64,000 nt of DNA from Elusimicrobiaceae bacterium (GCA_017520185.1 JAFXGO010000008.1:124001-188000), one strand, 5' to 3'. Counted from the first letter of the stretch, positions 26,384 through 34,823 are shown. Translations and numbers: made by a program. Notes: a model not told the origin generated them from the sequence alone.

Positions 26384-28735
26384 CTATTTTTTATCCGGGA
26401 AGTAATTAAACGGCGGTTGCCACAAACGCATCTGTAATTGGTCCAATTTACCGGAGCGTTTATGACTGTCTAAAAATGCAGGCTCCGTCACTTCTTTAGG
26501 TCCTCGACGATAGGCATCTATCCATGCTTGCGCTTGAGCCGGCTGATGTTCCATTAAGGCAATGCTGGTTAAATATACATAAGTAGCTTCGTTAACGGGG
26601 TCTAAGAGTAAGGAGTGTTGAAAACTTTTTTTGGCCTGTTCCATATTTTCTACCGCTTTTTGATGATAGTCCGCTTGCTCAAAACCCAACCGCGCCGTTT
26701 GTGAAAGTTTACTAAAGTACACAGCATAGGTATAATAAAACTCCCCAAAAGCCTGATGCAACATTGCATGATTGGGGACGTGTTTTTCTACATATTTTAA
26801 GTCCTTTAAAGCGCGGTCATAATCGTTAGAAGGTTCTTTTTTATCACCTTTGAGAGGAGAAAAAGTTTTGCTTAAATCCATCGTTTGGCGCAAAATATAC
26901 GCCCGATACTGCCGATAACTGGGGACTAAAGGATTGGCAACAATGGCTTTATTATAAAAATCTAAAGCACCGTCTAACAAACCTTTACCAGAAAAAGCCG
27001 CCGCAATACCATAATAATGGTCTGACAAAAAGAAACCGAACACAACATAAACGGGCAACAAACTCATCAATAGTATCACAGGTACCCGTACCCAACGGGC
27101 TATCCAAGAAACCTTGATATAAAGCCAACCCACAGCCACAACAACCCCTATAAGCACCGTCCAAGCGCAACATTTCAATAGCCATTCGCCTAGTCCTTTG
27201 GCTGCTATATTGGCAGCGGTTTGCCCAAACATATAAATCACATAATACCCCACATAACACACCCCCGCCACCAACACAAACCGACTAATCCCCAACCACA
27301 GCCCACTTGATGAAGCAGGCAAACGATCCGATTCTTGCTGCGCCGGCATCACCAAGCGCACAATAAGCGCGGCAAAAACAGCAAAGAAAAGCCCCGTAGA
27401 TACAAACCGGATACTGATATCAAAAAAACTATGAACCAAAATACCAAAAAATGCACTTGTATATCCCAGCAACCACCAAGTTTGAGCAGCAAGTTTGTGA
27501 CCGCTTTTGCGTGCCTCTTGTGCCATACTTTTAATGCCACACGAACCGACATAAATCACAAAAAACAAAAGCCCTAAAAATAGCACCAACCCCACTGTAC
27601 CGGCAGTGGCCCATTGTTCTAAAAATTCATTTTCAGCATGTTGCGTTTCATTATTATGGGCTTTTTCAATATAAAAAATTTGCGGTTTGCGATAGGCCGG
27701 ATAAATCGCTTTAAAACTGCCTACTCCCGTACCCATGATAGGGCTTTGCTGTACCATAGAAAATGTAGACGCCCATGTATAAGCGCGGAAACTGACAGAT
27801 TGAAAACGCTTTGCCGCATATACACCCGTTAAAATCACCGCACCCAATAAAAGCAGTGCAGCGGCTATATGCGCTTTGCGCAGATGTTTTTTAACCCCTG
27901 TTATGCCATAGGTGTAAAGAGCGGAAAAAAACGTCACAGACGCGGCACACCCTATCCAGGCACCTTTACTTTCACTGAAAAACAAATCAATGGAGGCAAC
28001 GGCCAAAAGAGCTAAAAGGCTTTTTTGTTTCGTTCTAAGATACTCTGCTGTGACGATACAAGAAGAAAAAACCACAAAATCAGCAAAGAAGTTAGGATTA
28101 GCATGGGTAGAAAAAATCCGCGTACCGAAAAACCCTCTCCAAGGCATAATATCCACCCCCACTATCCAGCGGTCCAGCACTTGCACTATACCATACAGAC
28201 AGGATATCCATGCCGCCCAGATGATACATTTCGTTAACACTTTGGCGGAATTTTCATTAAAACGATCTAAAATAATAATAGATAGGAAAAAATATAACAC
28301 ATATCGGAAAAATTCATCAAACCCGACGAGTTTATAAGGGTTAAAAGCATAGCCCAAAAAATTCCAACCGAAATACAAAAGGAAAGGCAAAAACCATACT
28401 GCATTTTTACGCGTAAAGGGCCACCGTTTTTGTACCGCCAGCAAACTCAGCCATAGAGCGCTGAGCACTAATCCTCCTGTTTGAAACAGGGTAATCTTAA
28501 CAAAAGCGGTATCATATGTACCCGTATAAAAAGAAATAGATACCAATAAACACAAAAAACCCACTCCCCAAGACAAAGCCTTATCTACAAAAGACACAAA
28601 TCTGCCCGTCTTTTGCTTGGTTTGGCAAACTGTATGCGGAGATTCTTGGCCTCTGAAAGGCACCCAACCTGCCCCTCTTTGAGCGGATTGATTCGCAATT
28701 TTCTTAAGATTTTTGGAGGTACGTTTGGCTGACAT
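26384..28735 (-). CDS. O-antigen ligase/polymerase (Wzy_C)-like membrane protein with TPR tail
   Basis: A 783-residue inner-membrane protein with about a dozen hydrophobic segments between residues 55 and 560. A large periplasmic loop carries the ligase signature GTGVGSFKAIYP followed by an AHNNE...NEFLEQWATAG segment. From about residue 570 the protein is soluble with TPR-like helices. The family includes WaaL, Wzy and PglL, which move lipid-linked glycans onto lipid A, polysaccharide or pilins. It is divergently transcribed from an orphan pilin gene, and a paralogue at 59543 sits beside the pilus operon, so pilin O-glycosylation is a reasonable but unproven role. No ribosome site is seen; TGC-TACCAT lies 6 bases before the ATG. 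Confidence 0.85.
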   Translation of the reverse strand: MSAKRTSKNLKKIANQSAQRGAGWVPFRGQESPHTVCQTKQKTGRFVSFVDKALSWGVGFLCLLVSISFYTGTYDTAFVKITLFQTGGLVLSALWLSLLAVQKRWPFTRKNAVWFLPFLLYFGWNFLGYAFNPYKLVGFDEFFRYVLYFFLSIIILDRFNENSAKVLTKCIIWAAWISCLYGIVQVLDRWIVGVDIMPWRGFFGTRIFSTHANPNFFADFVVFSSCIVTAEYLRTKQKSLLALLAVASIDLFFSESKGAWIGCAASVTFFSALYTYGITGVKKHLRKAHIAAALLLLGAVILTGVYAAKRFQSVSFRAYTWASTFSMVQQSPIMGTGVGSFKAIYPAYRKPQIFYIEKAHNNETQHAENEFLEQWATAGTVGLVLFLGLLFFVIYVGSCGIKSMAQEARKSGHKLAAQTWWLLGYTSAFFGILVHSFFDISIRFVSTGLFFAVFAALIVRLVMPAQQESDRLPASSSGLWLGISRFVLVAGVCYVGYYVIYMFGQTAANIAAKGLGEWLLKCCAWTVLIGVVVAVGWLYIKVSWIARWVRVPVILLMSLLPVYVVFGFFLSDHYYGIAAAFSGKGLLDGALDFYNKAIVANPLVPSYRQYRAYILRQTMDLSKTFSPLKGDKKEPSNDYDRALKDLKYVEKHVPNHAMLHQAFGEFYYTYAVYFSKLSQTARLGFEQADYHQKAVENMEQAKKSFQHSLLLDPVNEATYVYLTSIALMEHQPAQAQAWIDAYRRGPKEVTEPAFLDSHKRSGKLDQLQMRLWQPPFNYFPDKK

Positions 28736-28777
28736 ACATACATGGTAGCAATTTTCATTAAGATTTAAAAAATTTAC

Positions 28778-28805
28778 TTGTTTTTAGAGTCTGATTTGCT
28801 ATACT
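28778..28805 (+). promoter_or_regulatory. Promoter of second orphan pilin
   Basis: TTGTTT (28778-28783), 16-base spacer ending TTGC (extended -10 TGC), TATACT (28800-28805). The leader of about 40 bases ends in AAGGAG before the ATG. Confidence 0.75.
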
Positions 28806-28853
28806 ATGTGTACGGACTAGCAATAGTACCCATTTGGATTTAAGGAGACATTT

Positions 28854-29345
28854 ATGAAGAAAGGTTTTACTTTAATTGAATTGTTGGTAGTGGTACTCAT
28901 TATCGGCATTTTATCGGCGGTGGCATTGCCTCAATACACTACTTCCGTAGAAAAAGCCCGCGCTACTGAAGCAGTGACCCTGTTGGGCAATATTCGTCAT
29001 GCGGCGGAGCGGTTTCGTTTACAAACCAACGCATGGCCTACTTCTTTTGACGATTTAGACCTCGAGGTTCCCGATGAATCGGCTGATGCCGGTGCCCAAA
29101 CCAAAAACTTTAGCATCACCATGCAATCTTTAGACAGCGGGGATTTCTTGATTACGGCGGAAAGAGCTACCGGCGGTAATGCCTACAAATTATATACAGC
29201 CGTCGATACCAGCGGAGAGGCTGTTCGTTGTTGTGGAAGTACGGCTCCGTCCTCTGCCAGCGCCTGCGGAACAGCCGCCAGCGGTGAAATTTTGAAGATG
29301 TGCAAAGCCATCACCGGCGGACATGACTCTGACGGAAAATGGTAA
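28854..29345 (+). CDS. Type IV pilin-like protein (orphan, single-gene unit)
   Basis: A 163-residue prepilin with leader MKKG, mature start FTLIELLVVVLIIGILSAVALPQY containing Glu5, and a globular domain. The C-terminal part has four cysteines (CC at about 129, then two more) within a Ser/Ala/Gly-rich stretch. Promoter, AAGGAG site and a private terminator make it an independent unit. Very similar N-terminus and layout to the gene at 11119. It directly abuts the phage-like block, sharing its terminator with the last phage gene. Confidence 0.93.
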   Translation: MKKGFTLIELLVVVLIIGILSAVALPQYTTSVEKARATEAVTLLGNIRHAAERFRLQTNAWPTSFDDLDLEVPDESADAGAQTKNFSITMQSLDSGDFLITAERATGGNAYKLYTAVDTSGEAVRCCGSTAPSSASACGTAASGEILKMCKAITGGHDSDGKW

Positions 29346-29356
29346 AAGTTGTTTTT

Positions 29357-29384
29357 AAAAAGCCGCCTTTTTAGGCGGCTTTTT
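29357..29384. terminator. Bidirectional terminator shared by orphan pilin and phage lysis genes
   Basis: A perfect 10-bp or longer stem (AAAAGCCGCC with GGCGGCTTTT), 6-base loop, A-run left and T-run right. The pilin stop is 12 bases to the left and the stop of the o-spanin-like gene begins at 29387 on the right. Confidence 0.88.
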
Positions 29385-29579
29385 TTATGGACAGATTTGC
29401 TGAAAACTCAGCAAAGCGCGAAGATTTTGAATATTTAACTGTCCGATTGCTTCATCTTGATAATCAAAACGTACCCGACAAACAGGTGCATTATTTTTGA
29501 TATTTCCCGCACAAGCGCTGCATACACTCATCATAAGAAAGATGAGCATTAGCGCGTAATATTTGTTGAATTTGTTCAT
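29385..29579 (-). CDS. Rz1-like outer-membrane spanin lipoprotein
   Basis: A 64-residue protein read in a different frame from the i-spanin-like gene. It begins inside that gene (29579) and runs past its end. MNKFNKYYALMLIFLMMSVCSAC is a lipoprotein-like signal with a Cys-containing lipobox; the mature part is short. Nested Rz/Rz1 overlaps are a hallmark of phage spanin pairs that fuse inner and outer membranes at lysis. The longer frame from 29648 is not preferred because it lacks a signal at its start. Confidence 0.7.
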   Translation of the reverse strand: MNKFNKYYALMLIFLMMSVCSACAGNIKNNAPVCRVRFDYQDEAIGQLNIQNLRALLSFQQICP

Positions 29580-29691
29580 TTTCTCGCTCTCGTTGTTGAA
29601 GTGATTTTTTATCAGCAAAGGTTTTTCCGGTCCAAAAACCAAAAACACCGGCTACCAAGACCACTAAAACAAAAATGATTTCCGTTATCAT
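29491..29691 (-). CDS. Rz-like inner-membrane spanin
   Basis: A 66-residue protein with one N-terminal membrane helix (IIFVLVVLVAGVFGFWTG) and a charged helical periplasmic tail, as in Rz i-spanins but short. Its ATG overlaps the holin-like stop (ATGA at 29688-29691). The o-spanin-like gene is nested in its 3' half. Confidence 0.7.
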   Translation of the reverse strand: MITEIIFVLVVLVAGVFGFWTGKTFADKKSLQQRERENEQIQQILRANAHLSYDECMQRLCGKYQK

Positions 29692-29867
29692 TTGCTAAAA
29701 GACCCATCCGGATTACACAAAGACAAAGCCGAAAGAACTTTGATTACTTTTTGTAAAACACGATCATCTTTAGACGTAGGGGTTAACTTTACTATCATCG
29801 TACTCAGTGTCACTACCACCCCCAATATGGCCAAAAGATCTTTTGCATTATTCTGTATCCATTCCAT
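29688..29867 (-). CDS. Holin-like small membrane protein
   Basis: A 59-residue protein, MEWIQNNAKDLL..., with one hydrophobic helix (LLAILGVVVTLSTMIVKL) followed by a charged amphipathic segment TPTSKDDRVLQK and the end LSLCNPDGSFSK. This layout is familiar from small phage holin-like proteins encoded beside spanins. TTAGGAG lies 7 bases before the ATG. Translationally coupled to the i-spanin-like gene. Confidence 0.7.
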   Translation of the reverse strand: MEWIQNNAKDLLAILGVVVTLSTMIVKLTPTSKDDRVLQKVIKVLSALSLCNPDGSFSK

Positions 29868-29876
29868 ATTTTTCTC

Positions 29877-30101
29877 CTAATTACTGCGTCTGAATTGCAT
29901 TAAAATAGATTTGATAGTTTTAACATCATCTATCACGATGTCCATTTTGACGTCTTGACGAGCCAATTGGTCTTCGTGTTGTTGTACACGTGCCTCCAAT
30001 TTATCTACACGCGGTGGCAAGCCATACATCGTAAAAAACCAAAACAACACCGCCCCCAATATGCTTAATACATATACCCAGCCTTGTATTTTTTCACTCA
30101 T
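29877..30101 (-). CDS. Small membrane/coiled-coil protein in lysis cassette
   Basis: A 74-residue protein: one membrane helix (residues 8-28), then a heptad-like coiled coil (VDKLEARVQQHEDQLARQDVKMD) and a short basic end. It could be a second holin component or an anti-holin, or an XhlA-like membrane protein. ATGA overlap with the upstream gene at 30098-30101. Function not assigned. Confidence 0.6.
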   Translation of the reverse strand: MSEKIQGWVYVLSILGAVLFWFFTMYGLPPRVDKLEARVQQHEDQLARQDVKMDIVIDDVKTIKSILMQFRRSN

Positions 30102-30394
30102 TTTTCCCCCTCACGCAACTCGGCAGCCAAGTCCTCAATCTCTTGGGCTTTGGCTTTGGTGTAGTCGGAATACAAAGAGCCTTCTGCCAAAATACCTTCG
30201 CGTTGCCAACGGCTCATGCCATAGTCTTGCTCAAGTTTAGCCACCTGTTCTTCTAATGTCGGCTCTTTAGGAGCAGGATTAGCCACGATGACATACTGCG
30301 CTCCTTGTTTTTTAATGTGCGCATTGTTTTGGTTGCACCAAATAGCGGCTTTCGTATAGTTTTCTTTCGTTAAAATTTGTCCGATTTCAAACAT
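30098..30394 (-). CDS. Phage protein of unknown function downstream of tail fibre
   Basis: A 98-residue soluble protein. The N-terminal half (FEIGQILTKENYTKAAIWCNQNNAHI) forms a compact alpha/beta unit resembling small proteins encoded just after tail-fibre genes in other phages. The C-terminal half is charged and helical. Starts 2 bases after the fibre stop and overlaps the next gene by ATGA. Possibly a fibre chaperone; no enzymatic motif is visible, so I do not call it the missing endolysin. Confidence 0.55.
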   Translation of the reverse strand: MFEIGQILTKENYTKAAIWCNQNNAHIKKQGAQYVIVANPAPKEPTLEEQVAKLEQDYGMSRWQREGILAEGSLYSDYTKAKAQEIEDLAAELREGEK

Positions 30395-30396
30395 TT

Positions 30397-31593
30397 TTAT
30401 GCTCCTTGTCCACAGGCATAATATTTTCTTACGTATGCCAATGAAAGAGTTTTAAAGTATGTATTACTTTCTGACTTTGCTGTAATCGCGCCCCACACAC
30501 TTTGTACAGTAGAATTATCCTGCAAAGAAGGGACAGATACATAATAATTAGTGTCAGCAAAAGGTTTTAAAAAAGAAACAGAGACGTAGGTATTTGAGCC
30601 TGTAGGTACAATCCCGCCTTGTTCCAACCAACCGCTTTTCCAAACTCTATACCAATTTCCATCTTCATCAGAATAACTTTCCACTACATAGTTATAAGCA
30701 GGAGGAATGTTGCTGAAGTCGGCATTGGCTTTATGTTGAATAGATTCTGTTAATAAATCTAATTTTGACGCACTTTCTGCCACCGATTCTGCGCTTTGTT
30801 TAGCTTGGTTTGCACTTTGGGCGGCAGATTCTTGGCTGGCTTGTAAATCTTGTGCAAAAGATTCGGCAGAAATAGCCGCATTTTGCGCTGTTTGCGAAGC
30901 AGATAATGCCTGATAAGCGGCTTCTTGAACGCTTATTTGCGCGTTTAAAATATTCTCTTGGGCTTGGCCGACCGCTTGAGAAGATGCCACCGCCTCATCA
31001 CGCGCATCAGCAGCCTGTTGTGCATATTGCTGCAAATTACCTACGGCCTGTTCTGCCGCCGCACTTGCTTGTAGCGCCGTTTGTGCCGCTGAGGTGGCGG
31101 TAGATAAACTCTGTTGGACTGAGACAGTGATGTTTTGCGCATCTTCTTTGGCGCGGGCCAATTCCTGCAAATATTCCATCGCATCGGTAGAAGTACTTTC
31201 TGCGTTTATAGGAAATTTTACTGCACGCGACAACTGTGCCGCTAATTCCTGTGCAATCAGCATGGCTTTATCGTAGCCTGCTTCTAAAATAGAAGGGTCA
31301 AAACTTTGTTGGGCCAAAAATTCTGTCTCTTGGCACAGGGGTGTTTCTCGCTCCAACAATAATCTTTTTTTTGACGGAAGGGGCAGAGCATCGCTATCCG
31401 GCTGCGGATAATAGAAAATTTTATTTTCCTCATCAATTTCAAAATCTCCCGTCAGAAGATTTTTTTCTCCTTTTTCATCGAGCAAATAAATTTTTATATC
31501 TTCTTTATTTAAAAACGGAAAAGGAATATCCCACCGTACGGTTTCTCCGTTTCCTTGATAGATTACATATGTTTGCGTTGTTCTGATTGTCAT
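30397..31593 (-). CDS. T7-type tail fibre protein
   Basis: A 398-residue fibre. Residues 1-120 match the T7-type fibre N-terminal domain that docks to the tail (TTQTYVIYQGNGETVRWDIPF, then a GDFEIDEEN...LLLERETPL layout). Residues 125-290 are Ala/Gln/Ser-rich heptads, a predicted trimeric coiled-coil shaft. The last 80 residues form a beta-rich tip (GIVPTGSNTYVSVSFLKPF... ending YYACGQGA) that should bind the host surface. The start at 31593 overlaps the previous stop by ATGA. No C-type-lectin tip or reverse transcriptase is present, so this is not a diversified fibre. Confidence 0.85.
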   Translation of the reverse strand: MTIRTTQTYVIYQGNGETVRWDIPFPFLNKEDIKIYLLDEKGEKNLLTGDFEIDEENKIFYYPQPDSDALPLPSKKRLLLERETPLCQETEFLAQQSFDPSILEAGYDKAMLIAQELAAQLSRAVKFPINAESTSTDAMEYLQELARAKEDAQNITVSVQQSLSTATSAAQTALQASAAAEQAVGNLQQYAQQAADARDEAVASSQAVGQAQENILNAQISVQEAAYQALSASQTAQNAAISAESFAQDLQASQESAAQSANQAKQSAESVAESASKLDLLTESIQHKANADFSNIPPAYNYVVESYSDEDGNWYRVWKSGWLEQGGIVPTGSNTYVSVSFLKPFADTNYYVSVPSLQDNSTVQSVWGAITAKSESNTYFKTLSLAYVRKYYACGQGA

Positions 31594-33041
31594 TTTTCTA
31601 CCTCTTGCAGGCGCAAAATTTGGCGGGCGCGTTGCGCTGTTGCTAAAGCATCTTCGCAATTTATCCCTGAAGTATAAATACTGTATTTAAGAGCCTGCCT
31701 TTGCGAGTCCTCCTTTGCTTGTTCTTGTACCAACTGTTCCACCGCTTGTTTTAAAAACACTTCGTCGGATACACTTTCACCTGCCTGTTTTTGACAAAAT
31801 TTATGCTGAAGCAAAAAATATTCTTTAGCGGTCAGTTGTTTTTTTTCAAAAGAACGTTCTATTTCTTTTTCTTCTGCCTTTCCCTCCAGCACTTTTTCAT
31901 ACAAACTGTTAAAAACGACCGGATTGCTAAAAGAGCCCTCCTCTGCCATACGCAAAGAGGCTTTTTGCAATTTATCAAAACTTTCCTTCCCTAACTTATC
32001 CACCTCAAAGTCTATTATCATGGATGAATTTCTTTGGGAAAATAATTTTTTATACAGGTTGGCTCTATCGGCAAAATAGGCCCTTTTCCGCTCTGCCACA
32101 TGAGCCGAAAAAACCTGCCAAAAAATATCTTTATCCTCTGTTTCAGGCTTGATATCTTGGATAAAAGACTCCATTCTCTTGGCAGAAAAATCTTGCTCTT
32201 TTTCCATCTGCTGATATATACTTTTCGGCAAAGAAGCCACCTGCAACTCTGCTTTTTTATAAGAGATTTTAGATGATAAAACCGCTGCTTTTTCTTCAGG
32301 AATTTCATTTAAAAAATGATGAAACACTTCCTCCGCTTGCGAAACAAGACCTTCTTGTAAAGATGTGTGGATATTTTTCAAAACGGCCTCTTGTCGCAAG
32401 GTTTGTTGTGTTTCTTTCCATGCGATTTCCGACATACTTTCACTCCCGTTTTCTTGTGAAGCTGCGGATAAATTGTTTTGAATATATTCTTCCAAAGCGG
32501 CCACCCCCCTAACGGCACTGGCCACCTGCAAGAAAATTTGACGTCCTTGTACTAAACGCATTTGATGAGCCTGCGCATATTTCTTTTGTTCTTGCTCTAG
32601 CGCATGACGGCGCATGACCACATAATCTTGAGAAGCCAAGAAATCCGTTTCCATTCCGGAAGAATGAGATTCTGCGTATTGATCTAATTTTTCTACCGAA
32701 GAAGAATCTTTTTCATTTTCTGCAGAAAATAGATTCTTTTGATAGAAATCAAACAATTCTTTTCTCTGATCAGAAGAAAAAACTCTTTGTTTCGCCGGAT
32801 TTTCCGAGATGGCGTTTTTTTCCGTCTTTTCTGTTTTGCTCTGTTTGGAATATTTATTTTTTTCCAGCAGATTTGTTGCCTGCTGATATGTTTGAGCAAC
32901 GGCTTTCCACTGTTGTCCCACTTTATGCAAATCAAACCAATGCTGATGACCGGAAGCCTCTTTTAAAGGTCTGGCCAAAGGCACCGAACGGGCAAAACTG
33001 CCTTGATATACTACTTTATTTTTATAAACCGGTATTTTCAT
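31590..33041 (-). CDS. Phage internal virion/ejection protein
   Basis: A 483-residue, highly helical, Gln/Glu/Lys-rich protein. The opening MKIPVYKNKVVYQGSF followed by a helical domain resembles the first residues of ejection proteins of other podophages, which sit between the gp14-like protein and the fibre as here. Most of the rest (residues 60-480) is predicted coiled coil. No lytic transglycosylase signature is apparent, unlike T7 gp16. Placement and style support the call; sequence motifs alone would not. Confidence 0.6.
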   Translation of the reverse strand: MKIPVYKNKVVYQGSFARSVPLARPLKEASGHQHWFDLHKVGQQWKAVAQTYQQATNLLEKNKYSKQSKTEKTEKNAISENPAKQRVFSSDQRKELFDFYQKNLFSAENEKDSSSVEKLDQYAESHSSGMETDFLASQDYVVMRRHALEQEQKKYAQAHQMRLVQGRQIFLQVASAVRGVAALEEYIQNNLSAASQENGSESMSEIAWKETQQTLRQEAVLKNIHTSLQEGLVSQAEEVFHHFLNEIPEEKAAVLSSKISYKKAELQVASLPKSIYQQMEKEQDFSAKRMESFIQDIKPETEDKDIFWQVFSAHVAERKRAYFADRANLYKKLFSQRNSSMIIDFEVDKLGKESFDKLQKASLRMAEEGSFSNPVVFNSLYEKVLEGKAEEKEIERSFEKKQLTAKEYFLLQHKFCQKQAGESVSDEVFLKQAVEQLVQEQAKEDSQRQALKYSIYTSGINCEDALATAQRARQILRLQEVEK

Positions 33042-33051
33042 ATTTTCCTCA

Positions 33052-33558
33052 TTATTGGCTAAACCAACTGCTCAACACATTGTTTATTTTGCCCCACCAT
33101 TTAGAGTTTGCTCTTTTAGCTGCTTTTCGATATTGCTCCGCTTCTGTACGTGCTTGCATGGCCTCCAACGTGGCTTGTGTATTTGTTTGCCGGATAGATC
33201 GGCTCATATTCTCAGCCAACATTTCTTGATCCAAAAGCGCATTAAGACGGCTATTTTTCAAGATTTTCTGTACTGTAGCCGAACCGGCAGATAAACCGCT
33301 GGCAGCCAAAGAAGTCTTCTGCTGGCCCAATAAATGGGCATAATCCTTGCCAAGTTCCCTATTTTGATATCCTGCATCTTGAAAAATATATTCCGTATTT
33401 TTTTTGGCATTTTCTTGCGCTTGCTTGGCTTGTTCATCAGCCATTTTAGCCAAAGAGCGGTAATAATCTTTTTCCTGATCATGATCTGTCAATAGTGCCG
33501 CCGCCGTAGATAGAACACTCCCCCCCGTAAATAAAACATTTCCTAAAGCTCCTCCCAT
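33052..33558 (-). CDS. T7 gp14-like internal virion protein
   Basis: A 168-residue protein with a Gly/Ala-rich hydrophobic N-terminus (MGGALGNVLFTGGSVLSTAAALL) and a long Ala/Gln-rich helix with repeated AxxxA spacing, typical of gp14-family virion core proteins that insert in the outer membrane during DNA ejection. The start at 33558 has AAGGAGG at the right distance; the longer frame overlaps the upstream gene with no ribosome site. Confidence 0.7.
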   Translation of the reverse strand: MGGALGNVLFTGGSVLSTAAALLTDHDQEKDYYRSLAKMADEQAKQAQENAKKNTEYIFQDAGYQNRELGKDYAHLLGQQKTSLAASGLSAGSATVQKILKNSRLNALLDQEMLAENMSRSIRQTNTQATLEAMQARTEAEQYRKAAKRANSKWWGKINNVLSSWFSQ

Positions 33559-33583
33559 AATGCCTCCTTGCTGATTTGTAGAC

Positions 33584-34102
33584 CTAACAAGGTCTTTGAA
33601 ATTGATACAACTCAAAAACGGTTTCTTTTCCGGCTAAATGTATTTTTCCTTCTTGTTTACATGCACCTAAACGCAACAAATACCGTTGCGCCTGCCGATA
33701 GCGAACATCGCACAAGGCATATAATTGCGGATAAATACTTAAAAAGTAGCGTAAAACCTCTTTGGACACTTGCCAAAATTTCTTGGGGCTTTGCTCCACT
33801 CCTTTTCCCGTCCAAGACCACACACATCCTCTCGCGCCCAACAAACTGTCTGCCTCTACTCCAGCTGCGCCGCAAATCTTCCCACGATAAAACAAAGCCA
33901 AAGCAATGCTGGACTTTTGATAACATTTCTCCAACACATCTTCTACCGGCAGACGATAGGCCGCCCAGATTTCTGAGCGATCTTGTCTGCGTAAAGATAA
34001 AGCCAACTGCGCTAAATCTTCTTTACAAAGCAACCGCAAACTAATATCATGATAAGAGAGTAGTTTTTTATCTAAGGAGGATATAATGCTTGCATTCATC
34101 AT
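33584..34102 (-). CDS. T7 gp13-like internal virion protein (acetyltransferase-like fold)
   Basis: A 172-residue protein matching the gp13/DUF2833 family: a start ISLRLLCKEDLAQLALSLRRQDRSEI, then LALFYRGKICGAAGV and a C-terminal GNAT-like half. In T7 the homologue is needed for virion assembly. The start is uncertain: ATG at 34102 has AGGA in front but overlaps, head to head, the first 17 bases of the plus-strand gene at 34086. The frame stays open to 34228. The promoter of that plus-strand gene lies inside this gene. Confidence 0.7.
   Translation of the reverse strand: MMNASIISSLDKKLLSYHDISLRLLCKEDLAQLALSLRRQDRSEIWAAYRLPVEDVLEKCYQKSSIALALFYRGKICGAAGVEADSLLGARGCVWSWTGKGVEQSPKKFWQVSKEVLRYFLSIYPQLYALCDVRYRQAQRYLLRLGACKQEGKIHLAGKETVFELYQFQRPC
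34022..34050 (+). promoter_or_regulatory. Promoter of the inserted plus-strand membrane gene
   Basis: TTTACA (34022-34027), 17-base spacer, TATCAT (34045-34050). It lies inside the gp13-like coding region on the opposite strand, 36 bases before the ATG, with TAAGGAGG between. Confidence 0.65.
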
Positions 34103-34814
34103 TCTTGCTATCCTGTTGTTAGGAGCAGTTTCTTTCGGCCTTTTGTTCCTTATTTTTAAGCTCATTTGGATTTTATGCAAAAACAAACGAAACTTTTGGC
34201 CGCTGATTCTTTCCGCCGTATTATCCACTATCCTGATGTTAACGGCGGCATTCTTTAGCTATTCTGTATATCAAAAATACGTAAAACCTTTTGACCCTAT
34301 CATACAAACTGCCAAAACGCAAAAGAGTTTGCAAATAGGAAGTCGCCTTTATACTAATCCCGTAGGTTTTGCCCTTACTTTACATGATGGGACTACCATG
34401 AGTAATTGGATTAAAGTAGAGGATTGGAACTTTTTGGTAGGCTTGGATACTAATATTTTCGTAAACAAAGAAAAGAAAAATCAGCCCTTCTCATTTTACC
34501 TTTTGGGCCACGAAACAGACGATGACCCTCAAAATGTGCATAAAATCATGGAAGATATAACACAAGCTCTTTCTTCTTACGATTCATCCGAAGGTAAAAT
34601 TGAAATAAAACAGGCACAACCTATTGATGTAGGATCCAATACTATAGGAGAAATACTCACCGCAGATATTTACCCATTGGATCAAACCCCTCCGCTGACA
34701 TTTTCTTTAGTAATGGCCACCAAAGGTTATAACACTTATTTCTTAGTAGGGGTTGGCAACTTAGGAAATGAAAAGGTTTTAGATACTGTCAGCAGTTTTG
34801 TTATCACCAAATAA
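34086..34814 (+). CDS. Moron-like membrane protein of unknown function
   Basis: A 242-residue protein on the strand opposite to all virion genes. It has two N-terminal membrane helices (residues 2-28 and 39-62) separated by a short basic loop CKNKRN, then a soluble, probably periplasmic alpha/beta domain of about 175 residues. No family is recognised. It has its own promoter, a strong TAAGGAGG site and a terminator, the usual design of prophage morons expressed in the lysogen. Its N-terminal hairpin resembles the small protein at 42504. Confidence 0.75.
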   Translation: MLAFIILAILLLGAVSFGLLFLIFKLIWILCKNKRNFWPLILSAVLSTILMLTAAFFSYSVYQKYVKPFDPIIQTAKTQKSLQIGSRLYTNPVGFALTLHDGTTMSNWIKVEDWNFLVGLDTNIFVNKEKKNQPFSFYLLGHETDDDPQNVHKIMEDITQALSSYDSSEGKIEIKQAQPIDVGSNTIGEILTADIYPLDQTPPLTFSLVMATKGYNTYFLVGVGNLGNEKVLDTVSSFVITK

Positions 34815-34823
34815 AAACTTCTC

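Noticed and set aside
29692-29880. A 62-residue plus-strand open frame
   Set aside because: It is the antisense of the holin-like gene, lacks a ribosome site and has no family pattern.
30397-31593. Diversity-generating retroelement target in the fibre, as in BPP-1
   Set aside because: No reverse transcriptase gene or template repeat exists in the window and the fibre tip is not a C-type lectin fold by its residues.
31590-33041. Virion lytic transglycosylase to replace the missing endolysin
   Set aside because: No catalytic Glu context or lysozyme-like motif is visible; the protein is almost all charged helix.
34103-34228. Longer N-terminus for the gp13-like protein
   Set aside because: It would overlap the plus-strand membrane gene by more than 140 bases, is basic and unlike the family, and the ATG at 34102 has its own AGGA site.
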